The notes under the pieces are model-generated. The model saw only the letters and a program-made list of their open reading frames with translations, made no database searches and was not told where the DNA came from. The position numbers were made by a program, and so were the translations under genes. 64,000 bases of DNA, taken from NCBI RefSeq assembly GCF_029433105.1, contig NZ_JARNTW010000005.1, positions 1-64,000 on the forward strand. The letters are read 5' to 3'. Below are positions 6,545 through 15,957 of the stretch, piece after piece (the stretch's first letter is position 1; every line of letters starts with the position of its first letter). This stretch comes from Runella sp. MFBS21 (GTDB lineage: Bacteria; Bacteroidota; Bacteroidia; Cytophagales; Spirosomataceae).

Positions 6545-9325
6545 ATGCGTTGGATTTTATTACTTCTTTTTGGCATAATATTCTATCCAATTTTTGGCCA
6601 AAATCAGGTATTAGAACTAGAATCGCAAGGCAGCGCCTATCCCGTTTATCCTTTTTTATACCTTTTCAATGATAGCGAAGGAAAGGTTACTTTTTCGATG
6701 ATTTTGAAAAGAGATCAGGGAATTAATTTTGAAAAATATAAAAGCAATGGCGTGCCTTCTTTTGGGTATTCGAGAGACGTACATTGGTTGCGTTTTAGGG
6801 TGATTAACCGAGCCGATATAGACAAAAAATGGTGGCTTGAAATCAACAATACGCACATCGACGACCTTCAATTGTACGTTCAGCAAGCGGATGGGCGGTT
6901 TTTGAGGCGCCAATCGGGCGATTTGATTCCTTTCAATCAACGCGAAATTCAACTACGGCCGCTGCTGTTTAAGCTTGATTTGCCGCCCAATATGCCAGTG
7001 GATGTTTATCTAAGATTGGTAGGTAGCCAAGATATGAATGTCCCGATTGTGATATATGACCAAACGACGCACTGGTCGGTATTGGCCTATAAAAACTTTT
7101 TGTGGGGGATTTTTTTCGGTATTTTATGCATCATTGTGCTTTATCACCTCACGCTTTATTTTATTTTAAAAGATATTACTTATTTATTGTACAGCCTATA
7201 TATTGGGTCGGTGGCTTTGATGGAGTTGGGGTTTGAAGGATTTTCGGCTCAGTATTTATTTTATGATAGCCCTTTGCTTCTCAATCATTCCCATGTATTG
7301 TTGGTGGGTTTATCCACGTTTTTGGCGGTTGTTTTATCCTACCAATTTTTAGATGTTTCAAAATATTTAAAAGGTTGGGAAATAGGTTTTTGGGGAGCTA
7401 TGGCTGTTGCGGTTTTTATGATTGTTGTGTCATTTTTTACGCATGATGTATGGCTCAATATCCTAGCCAATGCAGTAGTGACATTGATTGCAATGGGGTT
7501 GTTTGGGGCGGGAGTAGTGGTTTGGCGTCGTGGCAATAGAGCTGCTTTGTTTTATGTATTGTCTTGGACGAGTATGCAGTTTGGGGTAATTATCTCCACG
7601 CTGTTTCGACTGGGTATCTGGCAAGTTCCTATCCATGATGCTTCTTTTCAGATAGGTACTTTGTTTCAAATACTATTCTTGGCTGTGGGGATTGGGGCGC
7701 GGTTCAAACAAGCCTACGATGAGCGAGCGGCTTTACAAGCGCAATTGTTGACTCAGCAAAAACAAGTTTCTGAAACCGCGCTTCGCTTGCAAAAGGTTGA
7801 ATATCAGGCGCAATTGAATGAATTCAAAACACGATTTTATACCAATATTACCCACGAATTTCGGACACCTTTGACGGTGATTTTGGGTATGACTGAGCAG
7901 CTGAAAAAACAATGGGGTACAAGCGACACCCTCACTGTGATTAGAAGAAATGGAGAGCAATTGCTCAATTTGATTAATCAATTGTTGGAGCTGGCGCGGA
8001 TGGATTCAAAGGTGCTACCCTTGCGAAACAAAAATCTGGATTTGATTTCATTTTTATCCACTCAGATACAGGCTTTTGAGGGAGTGGCGGCGGCCAAAAA
8101 GATAAACATACATTTGCGTACTGACTATCCCGCCTTGTGGCTTTCGATAGATGATGAAAAACTACAATCGATGATTACCAATTTGCTCTCCAATGCCCTG
8201 AAGTTTTCGAATGAAGGGGGTATGGTGGAGGTCAATGTACATAGTCGTACCAATACGTCGGTACAAGTGGATGTGACTGATTCGGGGGTTGGAATTAAGG
8301 AAGAAGATATGCCGTATATATTTGATCGGTTTTATCAGGCCAATCATCAACGGGGCGGCGCGGGTATCGGAATGTCGCTTACCAAAGAGCTTGTGGAGCT
8401 TTTGGGAGGAAGTATTCAGGTATGGAGCCAAGCGGAGATAGGGACTACCTTTCGCCTTACCTTGCCATTCAAAGGGACAATACCTTCCGGAGATGAAGGG
8501 CTACAGGCTTCCCAATTGCTTCCAATAAACCACAAAAAAGACGCGGAGGAAGTAGAAATAAAAAATGAAGAACTACCGCAAGTGCTAGTGGTGGAAGATA
8601 GTACCGACTTAGCCCATTATTTAGAAACCTGTTTGAGAGATCGCTATGAGGTCAAAGTAGCTTCTGATGGACACGCAGGCATCAGAGATGCTTTCGAAAT
8701 GATTCCTGATTTGGTCATAACGGACGTGATGATGCCCAAGGCTGATGGATATGAGCTTTGCCACACTCTCAAAAACGATGAGCGTACAAGTCACGTGCCT
8801 ATCATCATGCTTACGGCAAAGGTAGCCTATGAAGACAAACTCCAAGGACTTCAACAAGGTGTTGATGCCTATCTTACAAAACCATTTTATGAGGATGAAT
8901 TGCTCGTAGTCATCGAAAATCTCTTGCAAGTACGACAGACTTTGAAAGCTAAATATTTATTGGAAATACAAAATACTGCATCCGAAGCAAAGTTGGAGCC
9001 AACGCTTGAAGATGCCTTTTTATTAAGAATAAAACAAATTGTGGATGCCAGATTGAGTGATGAGTCTTTTGATAATCAGCAACTTTGTGAGCAAATGAAC
9101 TTGAGCCGTACGCAAGTGTATCGCAAACTAAAAGCCTTGACCGACCTTTCACCTTCTGATTATATCCGACAACAACGATTAGAAAAGGCGGCGGTTTTGT
9201 TACTAACTACCGACTGGCCTATTGCCGAAGTGGGCATGGCGGTGGGCATTGGAGACGCCAATTATTTTGCCAGAATCTTCACCAAACAATATCATTTGAC
9301 GCCCTCTGCTTATCGCAAAAAGTAA
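6545..9325 (+). CDS. Hybrid sensor kinase: 7TMR-DISM, HisKA, HATPase, REC, AraC-type HTH
   Basis: 926 aa. Signal peptide 1-18; extracellular 7TMR-DISMED2 domain about 25-170; seven membrane helices (7TMR-DISM) about 183-390; coiled coil about 392-425. HisKA follows with His437 in TNITHEFRTPL, then HATPase_c about 530-645 (N-box NLLSNALKFS, DSGVGI, GIGMSL). The receiver about 678-800 has Asp727 in ITDVMMP and Lys in TKPF. The AraC/XylS HTH about 830-926 has LSRTQVYRKLKALTDLSPSDYI. Sensing, phosphorelay and DNA binding are therefore in one inner-membrane polypeptide, as in Bacteroidota hybrid two-component systems. It precedes an orthodox kinase/regulator pair, but no direct cross-talk is shown. 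Confidence 0.93.
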   Translation: MRWILLLLFGIIFYPIFGQNQVLELESQGSAYPVYPFLYLFNDSEGKVTFSMILKRDQGINFEKYKSNGVPSFGYSRDVHWLRFRVINRADIDKKWWLEINNTHIDDLQLYVQQADGRFLRRQSGDLIPFNQREIQLRPLLFKLDLPPNMPVDVYLRLVGSQDMNVPIVIYDQTTHWSVLAYKNFLWGIFFGILCIIVLYHLTLYFILKDITYLLYSLYIGSVALMELGFEGFSAQYLFYDSPLLLNHSHVLLVGLSTFLAVVLSYQFLDVSKYLKGWEIGFWGAMAVAVFMIVVSFFTHDVWLNILANAVVTLIAMGLFGAGVVVWRRGNRAALFYVLSWTSMQFGVIISTLFRLGIWQVPIHDASFQIGTLFQILFLAVGIGARFKQAYDERAALQAQLLTQQKQVSETALRLQKVEYQAQLNEFKTRFYTNITHEFRTPLTVILGMTEQLKKQWGTSDTLTVIRRNGEQLLNLINQLLELARMDSKVLPLRNKNLDLISFLSTQIQAFEGVAAAKKINIHLRTDYPALWLSIDDEKLQSMITNLLSNALKFSNEGGMVEVNVHSRTNTSVQVDVTDSGVGIKEEDMPYIFDRFYQANHQRGGAGIGMSLTKELVELLGGSIQVWSQAEIGTTFRLTLPFKGTIPSGDEGLQASQLLPINHKKDAEEVEIKNEELPQVLVVEDSTDLAHYLETCLRDRYEVKVASDGHAGIRDAFEMIPDLVITDVMMPKADGYELCHTLKNDERTSHVPIIMLTAKVAYEDKLQGLQQGVDAYLTKPFYEDELLVVIENLLQVRQTLKAKYLLEIQNTASEAKLEPTLEDAFLLRIKQIVDARLSDESFDNQQLCEQMNLSRTQVYRKLKALTDLSPSDYIRQQRLEKAAVLLLTTDWPIAEVGMAVGIGDANYFARIFTKQYHLTPSAYRKK

Positions 9326-9420
9326 ATTGCAACCTCTATGCTATATATTGCAACTACGGTGCTAACACAGTAGGCTATGCTAGGTGTATCTTGCAGCTAC
9401 GTTGTGCAAAAACACTAGCA

Positions 9421-12400
9421 ATGCAAAAGTGGCTCCTCTTCCTATGGTTGGGTGTTGGGCTGAAGGCTACAGCACAGTCTTATCGTATAGACCGTATCGG
9501 AACCGACCGAGGACTATCGCAAGGTTCTATCTATGCGATGCTCAAAGATTCGCGAGGTTTTATGTGGTTTGGAACACAGGACGGCCTGAACCGATACGAC
9601 GGGCACAGCTTTAAAGTGTATTATTCGGAGCCTTTGCGAGCAGGCGCACTGCATGGGGGATTTGTCAATTCAATCATAGAATCGCCCAATGGTGATTTGT
9701 GGATAGGTACCGACTATGGTCTCAACTGGTACCGTCGCCAAAAAGATAATTTTAGTTTTATTGAAGCCAGTCCTGCCGTTTTATCGCCTTGTACGCCTTT
9801 TGCCAGCAATGAGCAATATGTTTGGTATTGGTCTGAAAAAGAGGGGATTGTGCAGTTTGACTATCTTCGACAAACCAAAAAGGTGGTTTTCTCGTCTTTG
9901 ACAAATCGCATAGGGCTGCTTACCCCAACCAACGCGACTCATTTTGGGCGGGATGCCAAACTTTGGGTATGCCTACCAGAAGGCATCATGAGCTATGATA
10001 CCCTCACGAAGCAATCAGCCTATTATTTTTCAAAACATCCACAAAACAGACTTGGCAAAAGCAAGCGGTTTTATTGTGTATTGCATGCTCGAAACGGATT
10101 GATTTATATGGGTCACTCTGAGGGGATTACGGTATTGGATGCTTTGCGTCAAAGCTTCCACGAAATCTCTCATTTTAACAATACGCCTTTGGTAGAAATC
10201 TACGATTTGAAGGAAGGAAGCAATGGGACGTTGTGGGTAGCCACGGGAGGGCAAGGGGTATTGCGATATGATGCTCATCAGAAATGGACGCAGTTGGTTC
10301 ATCAAAACAATGATGCTAATAGTTTGTCCAACAACACCATAACGAGTATTTACGTGGCCGACAACGGTATTGTATGGGCTAATCCCGACCCTTTGGGCGT
10401 CAATGCTATCATTGAACAAGGACACAAATTTAATAAAGTACGTTACGTAGCAGAAGCCACACAATCGCTCAATGACCCTAACGTAAGAAGCTTGTTGTCT
10501 TATGACAAAAACCTCCTGTGGGTAGGTACAGAGCAAGGTGGTATCAATGTGTGGGAAAAATCTACCAAACAAATGATTGACTATTGGCTCCCCGATGCGC
10601 AGAATATTTATGCTTTGCCAAGCCAATCTATCAATCAATTTTTGCGTGACAGTGAAGGGCAGATTTGGATAGCCACGTATCATGGATTGGCGCATTATTT
10701 GGGCAATGGGCGTTTTGAAAGCTTTTTTCCCCAGCAAAAACAGGCGCTTGGTAACAACATCATCAGGAGTATCGCCGAATGGAAAGACCAAAAATTGCTC
10801 GTAGGCACAGAGTATGGTCTTTATGAATTTGATAAAAAAAAGCGTGTTTTTACGGAAGTAGAGGGGTGGCAAAAACAAAATGTACTTTGGCTAAATACCT
10901 ACCAAAAAGACAGTATATGGCTCAATGTTTTCAATGAAGGATGTGTAAAAGGAAGCCTTCAAAACGGCCGCTGGATCACCTACGAAAGAATCACCCACAG
11001 TGGCAATGTACTTAGCAGATGTCAAGATAGTACCCGCAAGTGCGATTGGTTAGCCACTAGTAATGGGCTGATGCAATATCAAAACGGAAAAATTAAAGCA
11101 ATGTATACCCTCAAAGATGGTTTGCCCAATTCGTATGTATATGCCGTATTGATGGATAAGCAAAACAATCTTTGGCTCAGTACCAATCGGGGCTTGGCTA
11201 GTTTTAATCCCGAAATGCGGCAGTTTCGAAATTATACCCTTGCGGATGGTTTGCAGGGGTATGAGTTCAACAACAAATCATACCTTGTGGATGAAGAGGG
11301 GTATTTCTATTTTGGAGGCACTTCGGGCTTTAATTATTTCAAGCCCGAAGAAGTCAGAATCAGTACTTTTCAGCCACAAGTACAGTTTACGAATTTTTGG
11401 ATAAATGAACAGCTTTCTCCCCTGAATCAATACATTGGAGAAATGGATACCGTGCAGCTGTCGTTTGAGCAAAATACCTTTTCGTTTCAGTTTACAGCTT
11501 TGGATTTTTTTAGCAATGGGCAAAATCTTTACCAATACCGTCTCAAAAACCTAGAAAACAATTGGATTACGACCTCCAATACTTTTGTAAGATACGTCAA
11601 AGTACCCGCAGGCGAGTATGTATTGGAAGTAAAGGCGGCCAATAGCGATGGCTTTTGGAGCGACGATGTTCGGCAGTTATACCTTGTGATTCGACCGCCT
11701 TTTTGGCAAACTTGGTGGTTTCGGATAGTGGTATTGTTAGGGATTGTTATAGTAGGAATTGGGGCGTATCAATGGCGTATTCAATCGCTCAAACGGCGGC
11801 AGAGAGAACGCCTCAATCTAATCATCCAAACCCAAGAAGCTGAGCGTAAACAACTTGCCACCGAGCTACATGATGACCTCGGAATGCGACTTTCTACTTT
11901 ACAAATGTATGTGTCGGAACTAGAAAATACGTATAGCGGAAGAGGCCACGCTCTAAAGCCAATGGTGGAAGAAGCGATAGGGGGAATCAGGCAGCAATTG
12001 CAAGATTTAAACCCCAAAATGCTTTTTGAACGAGGTTTCAGGGAAGCCGTCGAAGATTTGGTCAATAAAATTAATGTCACTGACACCCTGAAATTTGAGC
12101 TGTTTTGGCTCGATTTTCCTGATCGCTTGCCGCAGGCGTTTGAAATTAATCTCTTTCGTGTGATTCAAGAATTAGTTAACAATACCCTCAAACACGCTCA
12201 CGCCTCTCGTATCGAATTACAGCTTTTGGCACGCGAGCAGCAGCTCATCATTGTGTATGAAGACGATGGGCGGGGTTTTGTGCCAAAGCCTTTTTCTTCG
12301 GGTTTTGGTCTTGAAAATATTCGTAATCGCATTCAGTTGTTAAAAGGAAACATAGAGTTTGACTCACGCCCGCAGCATGGCATGTGCGTGACGATAGCAC

Positions 12401-12429
12401 TCCCTCACCCTAAATACTCAAAGTTATGA
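9421..12429 (+). CDS. Propeller/Y_Y_Y sensor histidine kinase (NarL-type)
   Basis: 1,002 aa using ATG 9421 (MQKWLLFLWLGVGLKATAQ, a good signal peptide); TTG at 9391 would add ten residues. Two-component regulator propeller repeats run over about residues 25-640, with motifs such as SRGFMWFGTQDGLNRYDG and NGDLWIGTDYGLNWY. A Y_Y_Y domain lies at about 655-757, one membrane helix at about 764-783, HisKA_3 with His817 in ATELHDDLGMRL, and HATPase_c to the end (GFGLENIRNRI). The periplasmic half probably binds a ligand, often a glycan in this family. Its stop overlaps the response regulator start by 4 bp, so the pair is one operon. Confidence 0.93.
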   Translation: MQKWLLFLWLGVGLKATAQSYRIDRIGTDRGLSQGSIYAMLKDSRGFMWFGTQDGLNRYDGHSFKVYYSEPLRAGALHGGFVNSIIESPNGDLWIGTDYGLNWYRRQKDNFSFIEASPAVLSPCTPFASNEQYVWYWSEKEGIVQFDYLRQTKKVVFSSLTNRIGLLTPTNATHFGRDAKLWVCLPEGIMSYDTLTKQSAYYFSKHPQNRLGKSKRFYCVLHARNGLIYMGHSEGITVLDALRQSFHEISHFNNTPLVEIYDLKEGSNGTLWVATGGQGVLRYDAHQKWTQLVHQNNDANSLSNNTITSIYVADNGIVWANPDPLGVNAIIEQGHKFNKVRYVAEATQSLNDPNVRSLLSYDKNLLWVGTEQGGINVWEKSTKQMIDYWLPDAQNIYALPSQSINQFLRDSEGQIWIATYHGLAHYLGNGRFESFFPQQKQALGNNIIRSIAEWKDQKLLVGTEYGLYEFDKKKRVFTEVEGWQKQNVLWLNTYQKDSIWLNVFNEGCVKGSLQNGRWITYERITHSGNVLSRCQDSTRKCDWLATSNGLMQYQNGKIKAMYTLKDGLPNSYVYAVLMDKQNNLWLSTNRGLASFNPEMRQFRNYTLADGLQGYEFNNKSYLVDEEGYFYFGGTSGFNYFKPEEVRISTFQPQVQFTNFWINEQLSPLNQYIGEMDTVQLSFEQNTFSFQFTALDFFSNGQNLYQYRLKNLENNWITTSNTFVRYVKVPAGEYVLEVKAANSDGFWSDDVRQLYLVIRPPFWQTWWFRIVVLLGIVIVGIGAYQWRIQSLKRRQRERLNLIIQTQEAERKQLATELHDDLGMRLSTLQMYVSELENTYSGRGHALKPMVEEAIGGIRQQLQDLNPKMLFERGFREAVEDLVNKINVTDTLKFELFWLDFPDRLPQAFEINLFRVIQELVNNTLKHAHASRIELQLLAREQQLIIVYEDDGRGFVPKPFSSGFGLENIRNRIQLLKGNIEFDSRPQHGMCVTIALPHPKYSKL

Positions 12430-13067
12430 CTCGGCAAATACTCATAGTAGACGACCACCAACTGTTTTTGGAAGGCCTCAGATTCGTACTTTCTCAGACA
12501 CCCGAAGTGAGCATAGTAGGAGAAGCACTCAATGGCTACAAAGCCCTCGAAATGCTGGCGACTTACCGCGTGGATTGGGTACTTATGGATGTCAATATGC
12601 CCCACTGCGATGGCGTAGAAGCTACCAAACAAATCAAGAAACTGTACCCCCACGTGAAAGTCATTGCGGTTACCATGCTCGACGATTATGTAAGTATTCA
12701 GCAAATGATAAAGGCAGGAGCCGACGGCTATATTCTCAAAAATACAGGCTCATCTGAGCTACATCGGGCTTTCGAAACTATCGAAAAAGGGGAGGTATAT
12801 TATTCAAACACGATCTTAAATACCATTTTGAGGAGACCTGTTGCTCCCCCTCCAAAATCGACTACGAAACTGCATCAGTGGCTTACAGCTCGCGAAAAAC
12901 AAATTATTCCTTTGTTGGTAGAAGGATTGACGAGTCTGCAAATAGCTGATAAACTGTATGTTAGTGAATCGACGGTCATAAGTCATCGTAAAAATATCCT
13001 TCATAAGCTCAATTTAAAAAATACCTCTGCTTTGGTCAAGTATGCCCTAGAGCATCAATTGATCTAG
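12426..13067 (+). CDS. NarL/FixJ-family response regulator
   Basis: 213 aa. Receiver at 1-120 with acidic pair Asp9/Asp10 (VDDHQ), phospho-acceptor Asp55 in WVLMDVNMP, and Lys in YILKNT. A LuxR-type HTH at about 145-210 has LTAREKQIIPLLVEGLTSLQIADKL and SESTVISHRKNILHKL. ATG overlaps the kinase stop (ATGA), giving translational coupling and a clear cognate pairing. It should bind DNA as a phosphorylated dimer; no target is evident. A strong terminator follows the stop. Confidence 0.95.
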   Translation: MTRQILIVDDHQLFLEGLRFVLSQTPEVSIVGEALNGYKALEMLATYRVDWVLMDVNMPHCDGVEATKQIKKLYPHVKVIAVTMLDDYVSIQQMIKAGADGYILKNTGSSELHRAFETIEKGEVYYSNTILNTILRRPVAPPPKSTTKLHQWLTAREKQIIPLLVEGLTSLQIADKLYVSESTVISHRKNILHKLNLKNTSALVKYALEHQLI

Positions 13068-13074
13068 AAAATCT

Positions 13075-13096
13075 ATCCCCTCTAGAGGGGATTTTT
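13075..13096 (+). terminator. Rho-independent terminator after the kinase/regulator pair
   Basis: Perfect palindrome ATCCCCTCTAGAGGGGAT at 13075-13092, followed by a T run at 13092-13096, 8 bp after the response regulator stop. Confidence 0.8.
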
Positions 13097-13176
13097 GGTA
13101 TATCCTAAACAGGGGTGATTTTTGGTGGCAGATAATTAAGGAATTTTGTATCAACAAATTAACCTTAACAAAAAGT

Positions 13177-13680
13177 ATGAAGTGGTGGATAGCGATAATG
13201 CTCTCAATGAGCCTTGTGGGTCAAGTACGGGGAGGAGTCTCAAGCCGTTCATATCGGGTGACGCTAGAACGAATCTCATTGCTGAAATCAGAGGCGCAAA
13301 ACCACGAAGAAAATTTGTTTGGGTCGATTTGGGCAGGGGCTTATTGTAATAGCAATGAAGGGCAAACTGGGAATTCGTTTGATAGTCGCGAACGAACCCT
13401 CAAGCTATTTGAACGCTCCCTAACCGACTTCGTTAGGGTAAAAGAAGGGGGAACGATTGTCATTAATAAGTCATTGATTTTTGATATTCCTGATTGTAAC
13501 GGCAATCAAGCAAATATCACCTTAACTACCTCGCTATCAGAGCAAAGTGGAAATAGAAAATATGCAACAGAACGTTTGAGGGTGTATCTATCGGAAATAA
13601 ATGGAGTAGTGAGACGTACCGTCAATTGTTATAATCGAGGATCACACTTTCAGCTCACGTTTGTAATTTCTAATGTGTAA
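13177..13680 (+). CDS. Secreted hypothetical protein
   Basis: 167 aa from ATG 13177. Signal peptide at 1-18 (MKWWIAIMLSMSLVGQVRG). The mature protein has three cysteines (AYCNSN, IPDCNG, VNCYNR) and alternating beta-like segments (GGTIVINKSLIFDIP, FQLTFVISNV). I do not recognise the family. It stands alone between a terminator and the GCCCCGTAGGGGC repeat array, so context gives no function. Base composition is like its neighbours. Confidence 0.7.
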   Translation: MKWWIAIMLSMSLVGQVRGGVSSRSYRVTLERISLLKSEAQNHEENLFGSIWAGAYCNSNEGQTGNSFDSRERTLKLFERSLTDFVRVKEGGTIVINKSLIFDIPDCNGNQANITLTTSLSEQSGNRKYATERLRVYLSEINGVVRRTVNCYNRGSHFQLTFVISNV

Positions 13681-13738
13681 AATAGAAGGAATAAAAGTGG
13701 TACGTATATACTGAAGCGGCGTTTTAATTTGCAAATTC

Positions 13739-14315
13739 TGCCCCGTAGGGGCAGAATGTCGGTAGCCCGAAAAATACCGTCATTTAGTTTAATGATTGCC
13801 CCGTAGGGGCTATATATTGGTAAAACATGAAAACGTATAACGCTGCTAATCCTGCCCCGTAGAGGTAATACATTGGTAACGCATGAAAATATACAACGAT
13901 GATAACCCTGCCCCGTAGGGGATATATATTGGTAATACATGAAAATGTAAAACGCTGCTAAGATGGCCCCGTAGGGGCTGTATGTCGGTAGCCCAAAAAA
14001 TGCCTTTTTTCCGTTTCATTGCCCCGTAGGGGCTATATATTGGTAACACATGAAAATATACAACGCTGTTACCCCTGCCCCATAGGGGCTGTATGTCGGT
14101 AGCCTATAAAATGCCTTTTTTCTGTTTCATTGCCCCGTAGGGGCTATACATTGGTAACGCATGAAAATATACAACGCTGTTACCCCTGCCCCATAGGGGC
14201 TGTATGTCGGTAGCCTATAAAATGCCTTTTTTCTGTTTCATTGCCCCGTAGGGGCTATACATTGGTAACGCATAAAAATACACAACTGCCCCGTAGGGGC
14301 TATATATTGGTAAAA
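13739..14315. repeat. Array of 11 GCCCCGTAGGGGC palindrome units (~55 bp each)
   Basis: Units beginning TGCCCCGTAGGGGC (or a near variant) start at about 13739, 13798, 13853, 13909, 13964, 14020, 14076, 14131, 14187, 14242 and 14287. Each is followed by TATATATTGGTAACRCATGA or TGTATGTCGGTAGCC. Several are arranged as 111-bp pairs that repeat almost exactly (14020-14130, 14131-14241). The palindrome CCCC-GTA-GGGG would form a short hairpin in each RNA copy. There is no gene inside; open frames on the minus strand here are repeat artefacts. The last unit ends 2 bp before the ATG at 14318, so the array forms that gene's leader. Unit plus partner spacing is not CRISPR-like. Confidence 0.9.
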
Positions 14316-14317
14316 TA

Positions 14318-15442
14318 ATGCAAACATTTTATCTCAGCGTATCTATCTTGACCCGAAAGCTCGTAGCTCTACTTTTGCTTTCATGCCCTACATGGGCGCA
14401 GACCGATACGCTCATACCGTCGCTCAATGCTGTCAAAACGTTGGAGTTTTCGATACCTACTTCGGCGGCATTTGATTTGTTGGGAGTCACACCCGCGCAA
14501 GTGACCAAACCCGGCAATATTCGAGATTTTAAGGTAGATTGGTCGTTTCAGTCGTGGCGCCTAAAACCCAATATCGCTATACAAGCGCAGCCGATTTGGG
14601 AGTTGCTTTACAATCGACCTAGTTTGCAAAAGTACCAAAATGCCTCGAAGTTAATGAAACTGCTCTCGACGCTTGATGTATCAGGAGGTACGATTGAAGA
14701 CGAAGATTTGATGCGTAGATTGGCAATTGCCGCCAAAATAACGCTTTTCAGAAGTCATGACCCACTTGATGAACCTGACTTGGTGAGAGGTGCTACCGAA
14801 CAGTTTTTTGAACAGCGACAAGAGATTTTACAAAATCTCAAACTAACAAACGATACCCTACAACAGATGCCCAAAACAGCGACCTATTTTGAGGCAAGAA
14901 TGAAGTTGATTGAACAGGTTCAAGTAATTGAAGGACAATTGGCGGCGTTAGAGAAAGCTCAAAAAGAGCGCTTGGCGCAATTGACAACGACCTATTTAAA
15001 GGAACACTGGAATGCCTCGTTTTTGGAGGTAGCAGTGGGCCGGTCGTATACCTATCAAAATGAAAGTCTCGACAGCCTTTTATTGCAACAAGACGGGGTA
15101 TCGGTATGGCTCAATGGTTGCGTAGGTATGGGGCGTAAATGGCTATTGACTGCTGTAGCTAGGTATACCGAAATAAATACCCCTTTACGACGCCCCACTC
15201 GCGAATATTTTGGAGGTTTAAATCTGCGATATGGAAGCCCAAAGTTTAATTTTTTTGTGGAAATACTTAATAGAGACCGTATCAATTTATTTAATTTTCA
15301 AAACATCACGATTGCCTACGGAGGCGATTGGAGATTTAGTAAAAATGTAATGTTGAGTTACGGAATCAGAACACATTATTCTCATGATTTTACTTTCAAG
15401 CAGCTAGTGCCAGTAGCTAGTATTGCGTGTATGATGCGATAA
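14318..15442 (+). CDS. Outer-membrane-associated hypothetical protein
   Basis: 374 aa. N-terminal signal peptide (LTRKLVALLLLSCPTWAQ, about residues 10-28). A helical middle (about 150-245, coiled-coil-like: RMKLIEQVQVIEGQLAALEKAQKE within it) is followed by alternating beta strands from about 245 onward (SFLEVAVGRSYTY, KWLLTAVARYTEI, FGGLNLRYG, NFFVEILNRD, ITIAYGGDWRF, VMLSYGIRTHYS). These look like half of a small beta-barrel. Family not recognised. The start codon directly abuts the palindromic repeat array, so there is no ordinary upstream leader. Function unknown. Confidence 0.7.
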   Translation: MQTFYLSVSILTRKLVALLLLSCPTWAQTDTLIPSLNAVKTLEFSIPTSAAFDLLGVTPAQVTKPGNIRDFKVDWSFQSWRLKPNIAIQAQPIWELLYNRPSLQKYQNASKLMKLLSTLDVSGGTIEDEDLMRRLAIAAKITLFRSHDPLDEPDLVRGATEQFFEQRQEILQNLKLTNDTLQQMPKTATYFEARMKLIEQVQVIEGQLAALEKAQKERLAQLTTTYLKEHWNASFLEVAVGRSYTYQNESLDSLLLQQDGVSVWLNGCVGMGRKWLLTAVARYTEINTPLRRPTREYFGGLNLRYGSPKFNFFVEILNRDRINLFNFQNITIAYGGDWRFSKNVMLSYGIRTHYSHDFTFKQLVPVASIACMMR

Positions 15443-15542
15443 ACAAAAATGAATTATTAACGAAAATATTAAGAATAAATAAAAAAGGAGAAACCTGAAA
15501 ATCCTTTAAGAGAGTAGGGGTTTACTTAAATACTTTTTTGCA

Positions 15543-15902
15543 ATGAAAAAAAGCATCTTAACAATCGGACTAATGATGTCGATGGCCTTCATGGCTAATG
15601 CTCAGGGAGCGCCTACATTTAGTGCCGCCGAACAAAAAAAGATTCAGCAGATTTTAGGCTCAGACTTTGAGGCAGTGTTTTCACCAAAAGGTGAACTAGT
15701 AATTGCGACTAAATCATCAGTAGGACAAGTAAAAACATTGCCGGGCGGTGGTTTTACTACTGGTAAGCCTAGCGCAGCTAGCAATATTTTGATTCATAAA
15801 GGATGGATTGCGGCTACCTCAGAAGAAGCTTTGAAGTCGATGCGTTCTAAATTGGGAGCCGAGCGTATGAAACAACTAGAAGCCGTGATTGTAAAAAAAT
15901 AA
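15543..15902 (+). CDS. Small secreted protein, candidate peptide precursor of an Sdp-like locus
   Basis: 119 aa. Signal peptide 1-20 (MKKSILTIGLMMSMAFMANA|Q). The mature chain is about 99 aa without cysteine: a charged helix (AAEQKKIQQILGSDF), a beta hairpin (FSPKGELVIATKSS), a Gly-rich turn (LPGGGFTTGKPSAA), the moderately hydrophobic ILIHKGWIAATSEEAL, and a basic C-terminal helix. Family not recognised. A strong hairpin follows at 15910-15942, and then SdpB/HTTM-like and SdpA-like genes start 55 bp downstream. That order suggests a highly expressed exported peptide with partial read-through into its processing genes. This is inference, since the Bacillus SDP precursor carries a disulfide and this one cannot. 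Confidence 0.6.
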   Translation: MKKSILTIGLMMSMAFMANAQGAPTFSAAEQKKIQQILGSDFEAVFSPKGELVIATKSSVGQVKTLPGGGFTTGKPSAASNILIHKGWIAATSEEALKSMRSKLGAERMKQLEAVIVKK

Positions 15903-15909
15903 TTCCAAA

Positions 15910-15942
15910 TAATCTAATCCGACATTAGGTCGGATTAGATTA
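15910..15942 (+). terminator. Strong hairpin between the secreted peptide gene and the HTTM gene
   Basis: Perfect 14-bp stem (TAATCTAATCCGAC / GTCGGATTAGATTA) with loop ATTAG, 8 bp after the stop at 15902 and 16 bp before the next ATG. No long T run follows. It may be an attenuator or an mRNA 3'-end stabiliser rather than a full stop, because the next gene has no other obvious promoter. Confidence 0.65.
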
Positions 15943-15957
15943 TAAAATCTTAAAAAG

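Noticed and set aside
13650-14049. Long open frames on the minus strand over the palindromic array
   Set aside because: They are read through near-identical repeat units, have no homology or start context, and simply reflect the unit lacking stops in that frame.
13739-14315. CRISPR array
   Set aside because: Spacer-like parts are themselves repeated (111-bp pairs), unit lengths are about 55 bp with no unique spacers, and no cas gene is nearby.
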